DNA from: Taishania sp036758285
GTDB taxonomy: Bacteria; Bacteroidota; Bacteroidia; Flavobacteriales_D; Crocinitomicaceae
Length of the DNA: 7,586 nt
Assembly: GCA_036758285.1 (NCBI GenBank)
Contig: DAIOWV010000084.1
Location: 1 to 7,586 of the forward strand
Reading direction: 5' to 3'
A program made the position numbers and the translations under genes. The notes beneath the pieces are model-generated. The model did not search any database, was not told the origin of the DNA, and saw nothing but the letters and a program-made list of their open reading frames with translations. Shown piece after piece: positions 1-5,616 of this stretch (its first letter is position 1; each line of letters opens with the position of its first letter).

Positions 1-593
1 ACTACCAATTCAAGCATTTCGTGACGGTTGTACATTTTAATTTTTCCTAAACCAATTTGGCGGTTCATTGCTGAATATGCACCCAACAACAACTGCTGAC
101 CAGTTTGTCCTTTCGCATAAAACGTACGTTGTACTTGTGTTCCCCCGAATGAACGGTTATCCAACAACCCTCCGTAATCTCTTGCAAATGGAACTCCTTG
201 TGCAACACATTGGTCAATAATGTTTGCAGAAACCTCAGCTAAACGGTGAACGTTTGCTTCACGTGCACGGTAGTCACCACCTTTGATTGTATCGTAAAAT
301 AAACGGAACGTAGAGTCACCGTCATTTTGGTAGTTTTTTGCAGCATTGATACCTCCTTGTGCAGCGATTGAGTGTGCACGACGTGGAGAATCTTGAAAAC
401 AAAATGCTTTTACACTGTAACCCATTTCAGCAAGAGAAGCAGCAGCAGAACCACCTGCCAATCCTGTTCCAACAATGATAACGTCTATTGAACGTTTGTT
501 TGCTGGGTTAACTAATTCAACGTGGTTTTTGTAATATGACCACTTGTCCTTCATTGGACCTTCCGGAATTTTTGAATCTAATACTTTTGACAT
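1..593 (-). CDS. sdhA: Succinate dehydrogenase / fumarate reductase flavoprotein subunit, N-terminal part (cut off by window start)
   Basis: This is the catalytic FAD subunit of complex II, which oxidises succinate to fumarate on the cytoplasmic face of the inner membrane. Only the first 197 codons are present; the frame runs open through position 1. The protein starts MSKVLDSKIPEG at the ATG complementary to 591-593. A Rossmann FAD-binding loop, VGTGLAGGSAAASLAEMG, lies at residues 41-58. The segment RAHSIAAQGGINAA follows, and its His74 matches the histidine that carries covalently bound FAD in this family. Further on, residues such as QGVPFARDYGG and FGGTQVQRTFYAKGQTGQQ are typical of the Bacteroidota/epsilon-type flavoproteins. 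The start lies 17 bp downstream of the sdhC stop, so the two are surely co-transcribed, and sdhB is expected next, outside the window. Whether the enzyme works mainly as a dehydrogenase or as a fumarate reductase cannot be told from the sequence; frdA would be the alternative name. Confidence 0.95.
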   Translation of the reverse strand, partial: MSKVLDSKIPEGPMKDKWSYYKNHVELVNPANKRSIDVIIVGTGLAGGSAAASLAEMGYSVKAFCFQDSPRRAHSIAAQGGINAAKNYQNDGDSTFRLFYDTIKGGDYRAREANVHRLAEVSANIIDQCVAQGVPFARDYGGLLDNRSFGGTQVQRTFYAKGQTGQQLLLGAYSAMNRQIGLGKIKMYNRHEMLELV

Positions 594-610
594 AATCTGA
601 ATGTTTTTTA

Positions 611-1552
611 TTATTTCGTTAGGTAAATGATTACCGGAATAATTGCGAATAATACTGGAATAACAATTGCGAAAATGTTTCCAGTTACTTTTATCAACTT
701 GTTATATTTTCTGTGGTTTAATCCTAAAGATTGGAATGCAGAAGCAAAACCGTGCATCAAATGAAATGACAAAACTGCCATTGATACCACATACATAAGA
801 ACAAATAGTACAGCATATTTATTTGCTTCAATACCTGCATCTTTTGTTTTGTCGTGACCAAAAAAAGCAAAAACTACCGAGTGTAAATCTTTGTAACCTT
901 CAGCAAGCTTTGCTCCTTTTCCTTTAGGTTGGTAGTTTTGATCATATTCTTGTACTTGTCCAATACTATTATAAAATTCAATTTTTTTAGCTTTAGAATA
1001 AACTACATCAACATCATTTACAGGAATAAACTGTCCATTTGTTGTATAGTAAACTTCTCTTTCTTGATCTTCAATTGCTGTTTGTGTTTCATTTAACTCT
1101 GGTGCATAAACAACTTCTTTGTGTGCTGGCATAGGATTTGAAGAATATTTCATTTTCCACCAAAAATGTTGCATGTGCAAAATGATAAAAATTAAAATCA
1201 AAGATCCTAATACTGCCATACTACGAGAGTACCACTTACTGTTTACATTTGCTTTTTCATAAGCGTACTTCACAGGTCGAGCCTTTTTGTTTTGAATGGT
1301 TAATAGTATTCCATCAATTGCGTGGAATAAAATTGAAATGTAAGTTAGGTATGCCATTATTTTGATGAAAGGATTGGTCCCCATAAAATAAGCATATTCA
1401 TTAAATGCTCGTTTACCTTCTACTCCTGTTGCTGTGATTAGCTGTAGGTTACCTGCTAAGTGACCAACCAAGAATAGACAAAGAAACAATCCTGTAAGTG
1501 CCATCCACCATTTTTTGGCAATCGAAGATGATAAAATTGCTGATTTACTCAT
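611..1552 (-). CDS. sdhC: Succinate dehydrogenase cytochrome b subunit, five-helix di-heme type, with an enlarged helix 3-4 loop
   Basis: This is the membrane anchor of complex II, passing electrons between the flavoprotein/iron-sulfur subunits and quinone. It has 313 residues with five hydrophobic segments at about 16-36, 62-86, 112-131, 245-267 and 287-310, as in the single-polypeptide cytochrome b558 family. Likely heme-ligand histidines sit in the helices: His31 (VGHLAGN), His77 (LFHAIDG), His126 or His129 (HMQHFW), and His264 or His267 (FHLMHGF). The conserved SAFQSLGLNHRKY motif follows helix 4. Lysine/arginine-rich loops 2-3 (about 88-110) and 4-5 (about 279-288) point to the cytoplasm, which places loop 3-4 (about 133-243) on the periplasmic side. 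That loop is unusually long: family members are generally nearer 220-250 residues, and about 60-80 extra polar residues (roughly 137-220) account for the excess. It is the first gene of the operon, followed 17 bp later by sdhA. No Shine-Dalgarno sequence precedes the ATG. Confidence 0.93.
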   Translation of the reverse strand: MSKSAILSSSIAKKWWMALTGLFLCLFLVGHLAGNLQLITATGVEGKRAFNEYAYFMGTNPFIKIMAYLTYISILFHAIDGILLTIQNKKARPVKYAYEKANVNSKWYSRSMAVLGSLILIFIILHMQHFWWKMKYSSNPMPAHKEVVYAPELNETQTAIEDQEREVYYTTNGQFIPVNDVDVVYSKAKKIEFYNSIGQVQEYDQNYQPKGKGAKLAEGYKDLHSVVFAFFGHDKTKDAGIEANKYAVLFVLMYVVSMAVLSFHLMHGFASAFQSLGLNHRKYNKLIKVTGNIFAIVIPVLFAIIPVIIYLTK

Positions 1553-1583
1553 AAATAATATTTGTCTGATATAATAATGTCTA

Positions 1584-1591
1584 CAAATTTA
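1584..1591 (-). promoter_or_regulatory. Candidate -7 element of the sdhCA(B) promoter
   Basis: On the minus strand this reads TAAATTTG, a perfect match to the Bacteroidota -7 consensus TAnnTTTG. It lies 31 bp upstream of the sdhC ATG, which would give a leader of roughly 25 nt. No clean TTG stands at the expected -33 distance (the bases there read TGA then CAA), so the upstream half is weak. The element is in the only intergenic gap before the operon. It was found by eye; there is no transcript evidence. Confidence 0.45.
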
Positions 1592-1620
1592 ACAGTTATG
1601 TCACTTCATTGTCATCGTTG

Positions 1621-1651
1621 AAGCTAATTTAGACACAGTTTAAATTAGCTT
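1621..1651. repeat. 11-bp perfect inverted repeat upstream of the sdh promoter
   Basis: AAGCTAATTTA (1621-1631) and TAAATTAGCTT (1641-1651) are exact reverse complements with a 9-nt spacer. The repeat sits 30 bp upstream of the sdh -7 element and about 155 bp before the lipoprotein ATG on the other strand. No T-run follows on either side, so it does not look like an intrinsic terminator. A binding site for a dimeric regulator of sdh is possible. The AT-rich sequence makes chance repeats of this size not very rare. Confidence 0.45.
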
Positions 1652-1745
1652 AACTAGTGGTTGAGTTGTAAGTTGTTGTTATTCAATCGTTTGTTAGGTT
1701 GTCTTTTTTTTGTTTTTATTTGAATTTATCATTTAACAATTTTTA

Positions 1746-1778
1746 TTGTTTCTGAAATATCTAATAATTGTAATTTTA
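1746..1778 (+). promoter_or_regulatory. Weak candidate promoter for the HMA-domain lipoprotein gene
   Basis: TTG (1746-1748) is followed after 22 nt by TAATTTTA (1771-1778), one mismatch from TAnnTTTG. The spacing is at the long end of what is reported for Bacteroidota promoters. The gene's ATG is 28 bp further on with no Shine-Dalgarno sequence. The remaining spacer (about 1652-1745) is T-rich and shows nothing else I can name. Confidence 0.25.
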
Positions 1779-1806
1779 CGCTATTATATAATAGATTCTA
1801 GTTGTT

Positions 1807-2328
1807 ATGTTAAAAAGATTTAATGTTTTATTTATCTGTTCTTTTGTCATCTTAGGATGTTCTCAAAACGGTTCAGAAAAGATTCAAAATGTAGAATCTG
1901 AAAAGGAGGAAGTGGTTGAAAGAATCAATGTTGTTTCAACTAAAACTTTAGACATTGAGATTAGTGGTATGTCTTGCGAAATGGGTTGTGGTGCTGCTAT
2001 TAAAAAAGATTTGTTTGCTACTGGTGCTGTCGAGAATGTTAATTTTGACTTTAAAATGGGAAGAGACATAAATCATGTTGAAATATCGTTTGATGACAAT
2101 AAAATATCTGATAGTGAAATCAAAAAAATAATTTCTCAGACAAACAAAAATCAATTTACATTAGGAAAAGCAAACGTTACTGAAATTGTACAAAACAGTT
2201 CAAATGATAATTTTTCTTCAAAAAAAGTAGCTGTTGAGCAATTTGCTTCAATGCATTCAACAGAAAGTTTCAAAATTAAATCACCTAATTTCATCGATTT
2301 TTTGCTTTCAACATTGTTGAGAAAGTAA
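1807..2328 (+). CDS. Small lipoprotein with a heavy-metal-associated (HMA-like) domain
   Basis: This is a 173-aa predicted lipoprotein that may bind a soft metal such as copper in the periplasm or at the outer membrane. Residues 1-17 form a signal peptide (positively charged MLKR, then a hydrophobic stretch) ending in the lipobox VILGC, with Cys18 as the lipidated residue. A charged linker covers about 19-45. An HMA-like fold follows at about 47-118: beta strand TLDIEISGM, metal loop GMSCEMGCGAAIKKDL (Cys57, Cys61), then a strand with VEISFDD and a final helix SDSEIKKIIS. The loop spaces its cysteines as CxxxC rather than the CxxC of copper chaperones and CopZ/ATPase domains; I recall this spacing in other flavobacterial HMA-like proteins. 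The tail (about 121-173) resembles nothing I know. It stands alone: no copper pump, regulator or oxidase is beside it. Its stop is only 4 bp from the converging tdk stop. Metal binding is inferred, not shown. Confidence 0.85.
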   Translation: MLKRFNVLFICSFVILGCSQNGSEKIQNVESEKEEVVERINVVSTKTLDIEISGMSCEMGCGAAIKKDLFATGAVENVNFDFKMGRDINHVEISFDDNKISDSEIKKIISQTNKNQFTLGKANVTEIVQNSSNDNFSSKKVAVEQFASMHSTESFKIKSPNFIDFLLSTLLRK

Positions 2329-2332
2329 AATT

Positions 2333-2908
2333 TTAATGATTAGCTTTCGTATAGCAAGTTCTACAAAGAGGTTTGTATTTTTCAACAGCCCCAACTAATA
2401 CTTGTTCTGTTTCTTCAGCAGTTCTGTGTGAAAATTGAGCTAAATTCCCGCAGTCAACGCAAATAGCATGAACTTTTGTAACGTATTCTGCAATGGCTAG
2501 TAAATGTGGCATTGGTCCAAAAGGCATTCCTTTATAATCCATATCTAAACCAGCAACAATTACACGGACTCCATTTTTTGCTAGTTGCGTTACAGCAGCA
2601 ACAATTCCTGGATCAAAAAACTGAGCTTCATCTATGGCTACAACTTGTTGACCTTCCCATGTTTTAATGATTTCTGATGAATGAGTAATTACAACAGCTG
2701 TAAAATCCCTTCCTTGATGGCTAACAACTTTGTCATCACTATATCGATTGTCAATTGCTGGCTTAAAAAGTAACAATCGTTGATTGGCAAATTCAGATCT
2801 TTTAAGTCGACGAATTAATTCTTCAGTTTTACCGGAAAACATTGAACCACAAATAACTTCAATCCAACCATTTGTTCGTCCACCACCTGGAAATTGCTCT
2901 AAAAACAT
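2333..2908 (-). CDS. tdk: Thymidine kinase (type II)
   Basis: It phosphorylates thymidine to dTMP with ATP in the nucleotide salvage pathway, in the cytoplasm. The 191-aa length is normal for the bacterial/human TK1-like family. The P-loop is GSMFSGKT (21-28). The Walker-B-like catalytic segment AIDEAQFF (91-98) carries the presumed general base Glu94. The lasso/nucleoside-site region AGLDMDYKGMPFGP lies at 119-132. The structural zinc site is complete: Cys150/Cys153 (CVDC) and Cys182/Cys185 (CRTC). The ATG complementary to 2906-2908 gives a short N-terminal extension (MFLEQFPGGGRTNG) before the first strand, common in Bacteroidota homologs. Transcribed leftward, it converges on the lipoprotein gene with 4 bp between stops and is divergent from the 3155 gene. 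All catalytic and zinc residues are intact. Confidence 0.97.
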   Translation of the reverse strand: MFLEQFPGGGRTNGWIEVICGSMFSGKTEELIRRLKRSEFANQRLLLFKPAIDNRYSDDKVVSHQGRDFTAVVITHSSEIIKTWEGQQVVAIDEAQFFDPGIVAAVTQLAKNGVRVIVAGLDMDYKGMPFGPMPHLLAIAEYVTKVHAICVDCGNLAQFSHRTAEETEQVLVGAVEKYKPLCRTCYTKANH

Positions 2909-2989
2909 GTTGTTTTCTTTTGAAAAGTAATTTAATGTTGTAAAAATCGAAATTAAAAACCGCTTATAATAACTTTCGTTTGAAACTTT

Positions 2990-3037
2990 ATTGAAATGTT
3001 GAAAAAATTATTAATTCATGGTTATTAACATTTCAAT
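2990..3037. repeat. 11-bp perfect inverted repeat in the tdk / 3155 divergent spacer
   Basis: ATTGAAATGTT (2990-3000) and AACATTTCAAT (3027-3037) are exact reverse complements separated by 26 nt. The repeat is about 80 bp upstream of tdk and 118 bp upstream of the 3155 gene. The long AT-rich spacer makes a stable hairpin doubtful. It could be a paired operator or a chance match in AT-rich DNA. Confidence 0.35.
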
Positions 3038-3062
3038 CACTATAATTTTTTTGAAAATATAG

Positions 3063-3119
3063 TTTTAAGGTTGATTATCTCTTTATTTTTATAGTCGATT
3101 TCTTTTAACCTTAAAAGAA
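3063..3119. repeat. Compact 9-2-9 dyad with a further distal inverted copy, just upstream of the 3155 gene
   Basis: TTCTTTTAA (3100-3108) and TTAAAAGAA (3111-3119) form a perfect dyad around CC. Part of it, AACCTTAAAA (3107-3116), is also the exact inverse of TTTTAAGGTT at 3063-3072, so the same motif occurs twice in opposite orientation about 44 bp apart. The 2-nt centre is too tight for an RNA hairpin loop, which fits a protein-binding site better. The dyad ends 35 bp before the ATG of the 3155 gene. The sequence TACAATTTG (3133-3141) follows, a poor match to TAnnTTTG that may be the -7 element. Confidence 0.4.
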
Positions 3120-3154
3120 GTTGTTTTTAAAGTACAATTTGTAAATATTAAGTA

Positions 3155-3994
3155 ATGGAAAAGTATCTTTCTCAAATAGAGTTAATTAAATCAATTGAAT
3201 TGAATGTAAATAAATTAGAATCTGGTGAGCTTAATTTATCAGATATTGAAAAACATTTAAGTTTGGTGAGAGAACTTTATGAACGAACAATTGCACTTCG
3301 TTATAAAGCTTTTGAATTACACTCTTCTGTTGAAGCTACTGAACGAATTGTTGAAGAAAATGCAGTTTCTGAAACGATAATTGAAGAAGTAGAAGTAAAA
3401 GAGGAGGTCTTTTTTGATATAAATAATCAAGATGTTGAAAGTGATGTCAAAATTGATGTGATAGAAGAATCAATTGTTGAAAGCAATGAAAGTAGTGAAA
3501 TAGAATTTGATTTTTTTAATCAAACAGAAGAGATTGTTGTAACTAATTCTACATCTGATATTGAAACGGTTGTAAGTGTTGTCGAAGAAGATCCTAGTAT
3601 TGAAACGTCTCAAATAGATGAGTTTTTAGTGGAAACACCTGTAATTGAACCTATAGTTGAAGAAGTTATATCCATTTCAAATACGAATACTTTAGATTCA
3701 GAAATTTCTCAACTTTTCAAACGAATTGATTTTAAAGTTAAAAATCAGATCGGCTTAAGTTCTTTATCATCATTAATAGGATCATTTGGATTAAATGAAC
3801 GTTTATTGTATATTAACGAACTTTTTGATGGGTCAAGTGAGTCTTTTTCAGATGCTGTTAAGCAAATAGATACTCGCCATGATTTATCAGAAGCTACTAA
3901 GTATGTAGTAGAAGTAGCTGAAAAATTTAATTGGGAAATTGAAAGTGAAACAGTCGAAGAGTTTATTCAAAAGGTTTGCCGTCGTTACGCTTAA
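3155..3994 (+). CDS. Conserved-looking Bacteroidota protein of unknown function, acidic linker between two helical ends
   Basis: I cannot assign a function to this 279-aa protein. It has no signal peptide or membrane segment, so it is probably cytoplasmic. Three parts are visible. Residues 1-60 are predicted helical and could form a coiled coil, with the segment LVRELYERTIALRYKAFEL. Residues about 61-178 are a low-complexity, strongly acidic stretch rich in Glu, Val, Ile and Ser (for example EEVEVKEEVFF). Residues about 180-279 look like a folded helical domain with SSLIGSFGLNERLLYINELFDGS, DAVKQID and a C-terminal VEEFIQKVCRRYA. The pattern 'G-x-N-[ED]-R-x-L-[FY]-x-N-E-L-F-D-G' near the C-terminus is one I recall from hypothetical proteins across flavobacteria; the ends seem conserved while the acidic middle varies. 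It starts at the ATG at 3155 without a Shine-Dalgarno sequence. Its last 56 bp overlap, in another frame, the start of the M28 peptidase gene, so the two are probably one transcript. Confidence 0.8.
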   Translation: MEKYLSQIELIKSIELNVNKLESGELNLSDIEKHLSLVRELYERTIALRYKAFELHSSVEATERIVEENAVSETIIEEVEVKEEVFFDINNQDVESDVKIDVIEESIVESNESSEIEFDFFNQTEEIVVTNSTSDIETVVSVVEEDPSIETSQIDEFLVETPVIEPIVEEVISISNTNTLDSEISQLFKRIDFKVKNQIGLSSLSSLIGSFGLNERLLYINELFDGSSESFSDAVKQIDTRHDLSEATKYVVEVAEKFNWEIESETVEEFIQKVCRRYA

Positions 3995-5285
3995 CGCTTT
4001 TGTAGGTTTTTTATTTTTTTCACAATTCATCTTATGTGATTCGTTTTCACAAGTTGAAGATGTGAAAAGAGTAGTTAAAAAGCTTTGTTCGCAAGAATTA
4101 CAAGGCAGAGGATATGTAAATGGAGGAGATTCTCTTGCTGCTGAATATATAGCTTCGGAGTTTCAAAAAGCAGGTTTGCAAAATTTGACTCCAAATTATT
4201 TTCAACGATTCTCGTTTCCAGTAAATACTTTTCCAGGTGACTTTGTTTTTGAAATCGATAATAATCAATTAGAAGTAGGTATTGAAGTGATTGCTGATCC
4301 AGGCTCACCTTCTTTTAATGGAACATTAAATTACTCAATTTTTCCAGCGAGTTCTATTTTGAATGCGAATGTAATTTTAGAAGAATTACAGAAAGCATTG
4401 TCAGGAGAATCGATTAATTCAATCGCATTAGATTTCAGAAATGTTCATCCAGATACTTTTGCTCTAATTAAATCGTTTAAATACGAATTAGCTCAATTTA
4501 TTCCTGTAATTGTTATCACAGATTCTAAATTAACATGGTCTGTTTCTAAGGAACAAATTAAACACCCAGTTTTTGAAGTGAAATCATCTAAAATTGATGG
4601 TACACCTATCATTGTTAAATTAGATGCTGTTTTGAAACCAGAACACAACACTAAAAATGTAATCGGATATTTACCAGCTTCTAAGAAAACAAACAAAACG
4701 ATAGTTTTTACTGCTCATTATGATCATTTAGGTAAGTTAGGCAAAAACACTTATTTCCCTGGTGCTAATGATAATGCAAGCGGGACAGCAATGCTAGTTG
4801 CTTTGGCAAATTATTTTAAAATAAATCAGGTCAAATACAATATTTTGTTTATTGCTTTTGCAGGTGAAGAAATAGGCTTGTTAGGTTCAAAATTTTATGT
4901 TGAAAATCCAGTTATGCCGTTGAAGGATGTTTCTTTCTTATTAAACCTTGATATTTTCGGAAGTGGAGAAGATGGGATAACAGTTGTAAATGGTACGATT
5001 TTTAAAAATCATTTTGATTTATTGACTAAAATTAATGAAGAGAAAAGTTTGTTGAAAACTGTCAAACCTCGAGGCTATGCAGCAAACTCTGATCATTACT
5101 GGTTTACAGATGCAGGCGTTCCATCATTTTTTATTTATACAATGGGACCAAATAAAAATTACCACGACCCTTTAGATACTTATGAAAACCTGTCTTTTGC
5201 TGAAGTGAATGATATGACTGTGTTATTATCCACTTTTGTTGAAAGATTAAAGTCGGTAAAACCTAATAAGGTTAAATTTGATTAA
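3939..5285 (+). CDS. Exported M28-family zinc aminopeptidase-like protein with a non-ATG start
   Basis: This is probably a di-zinc exopeptidase acting in the periplasm or outside the cell. Counting from the TTG at 3939, it has 448 residues. Residues 1-12 are basic and 13-32 hydrophobic, then come CDSFSQ; cleavage after Ser37 is plausible. Cys33 is preceded by Leu, so a lipobox is unlikely. The M28 metal and catalytic residues are all present: His260 and Asp262 in TAHYDHLG, Asp278 in GANDNASG, Glu310-Glu311 in AFAGEEIGLLG, Asp338 in NLDIFG, and His409 in YHDPLDT. Residues about 90-240 form an inserted region that could be PA-like; this is uncertain. No ATG lies in frame before the signal peptide; only TTG (3939) or GTG (3945) can supply it. 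Both are inside the end of the 3155 gene, suggesting translational coupling. Natural substrates are unknown. The stop is at 5283-5285. Confidence 0.9.
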   Translation: MKVKQSKSLFKRFAVVTLNAFVGFLFFSQFILCDSFSQVEDVKRVVKKLCSQELQGRGYVNGGDSLAAEYIASEFQKAGLQNLTPNYFQRFSFPVNTFPGDFVFEIDNNQLEVGIEVIADPGSPSFNGTLNYSIFPASSILNANVILEELQKALSGESINSIALDFRNVHPDTFALIKSFKYELAQFIPVIVITDSKLTWSVSKEQIKHPVFEVKSSKIDGTPIIVKLDAVLKPEHNTKNVIGYLPASKKTNKTIVFTAHYDHLGKLGKNTYFPGANDNASGTAMLVALANYFKINQVKYNILFIAFAGEEIGLLGSKFYVENPVMPLKDVSFLLNLDIFGSGEDGITVVNGTIFKNHFDLLTKINEEKSLLKTVKPRGYAANSDHYWFTDAGVPSFFIYTMGPNKNYHDPLDTYENLSFAEVNDMTVLLSTFVERLKSVKPNKVKFD

Positions 5286-5335
5286 CATCTTCAAAAATAA
5301 CTTTGAAAAACACGATTATTTGTAACTAGGTTTGT

Positions 5336-5353
5336 TGATTTATTTTTAAATCA
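5336..5353 (+). other. Small AT-rich hairpin after the peptidase gene
   Basis: TGATTTA and TAAATCA form a perfect 7-bp stem around a TTTT loop, 50 bp after the peptidase stop codon. No T-tract follows (the next bases are ctcttg), and the stem is AT-rich, so on its own it would be a poor terminator. It might protect the 3' end of the mRNA. Confidence 0.3.
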
Positions 5354-5371
5354 CTCTTGTAATATTCTATC

Positions 5372-5398
5372 AAAACGTTAAATGATACGAGCGTTTTT
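5372..5398 (+). terminator. Candidate intrinsic terminator of the 3155-3939 transcript
   Basis: AAAACGTT (5372-5379) pairs with AGCGTTTT (5390-5397), with one G-U pair, around a 10-nt loop. The descending arm runs into five T residues (5394-5398). The stem is short and has only two G-C pairs, so the structure is weak. Its position after the peptidase gene and before the katG control region is where a terminator would be expected. Confidence 0.4.
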
Positions 5399-5400
5399 AC

Positions 5401-5415
5401 TTTATAAGTTATAAA
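5401..5415. promoter_or_regulatory. 15-bp perfect palindrome with 7-1-7 geometry
   Basis: TTTATAA and TTATAAA are exact reverse complements around a single G. The 7-1-7 layout is the one used by Fur/PerR family boxes, but the bases do not match the PerR consensus TTATAATnATTATAA. It lies about 200 bp upstream of the katG -7 element and only 3 bp beyond the candidate terminator, so a role in katG control is speculative. Confidence 0.25.
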
Positions 5416-5553
5416 AATAAACAACTTTATCTTGTATTTAGTGTAGAATTCTATTGTTACCGCTCCTTTTTTTCAAAAATTTATTTTAATCCTTTTGCTA
5501 TTAAGATGATGCATGTATTTAAATTTTCTATGCAGAGTAATCAAATGAGTTAT

Positions 5554-5603
5554 TTTTATAGATAAAAACAATTGTAATATAAATTTTATTGATAAAAGCT
5601 ATT
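5554..5603 (+). promoter_or_regulatory. Tandem 20-bp direct repeat, candidate operator of katG
   Basis: TTTTATAGATAAAAACAATT (5554-5573) and TTTTATTGATAAAAGCTATT (5584-5603) match at 17 of 20 positions and are exactly 30 bp apart, close to three helical turns. Each contains a 15-bp unit with OxyR-like tetranucleotide layout: ATAG-N7-CAAT in the first, ATTG-N7-CTAT in the second. Classical OxyR sites place such units 22 bp apart, so the match is partial. The second copy ends 13 bp upstream of the probable katG -7 element, a position suited to an activator. Its role is inferred from layout and from katG commonly being controlled by peroxide sensors. Confidence 0.45.
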
Positions 5604-5616
5604 AAGTTGTTAGGTT

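Noticed and set aside
1621..1651. Reading the inverted repeat before sdhC as an intrinsic terminator
   Set aside because: No T-tract follows on either strand, and it lies upstream of both flanking genes, where no transcript from this window would end.
1884..2154. Two minus-strand open frames opposite the HMA lipoprotein gene
   Set aside because: They are opposite a gene with a lipobox and an HMA-like motif. Their translations resemble nothing, and they overlap each other in different frames.
3971..4037. A frameshift fusing the 3155 protein to the M28 peptidase
   Set aside because: The 3155 protein ends in a sequence that fits its apparent family (EEFIQKVCRRYA), and the peptidase frame supplies a complete signal peptide, so two separate proteins are the better reading.
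4038..4040. Cys33 of the M28 peptidase as a lipidated cysteine
   Set aside because: The preceding residues FIL lack the small residue (Gly/Ala/Ser) normally required before the lipobox cysteine; cleavage after SFS is more likely.
4075..4696. Minus-strand open frames within the M28 peptidase gene
   Set aside because: The plus frame carries the full set of peptidase residues and a signal peptide; these are chance openings.
5401..5415. Calling the palindrome a PerR or Fur box
   Set aside because: Only the 7-1-7 geometry agrees; the bases do not match either consensus, and it is about 200 bp from the katG promoter.
5506..5565. A 19-codon open frame in the region before katG
   Set aside because: Too short, no initiation signal, and its end runs into the direct repeat that better fits an operator.
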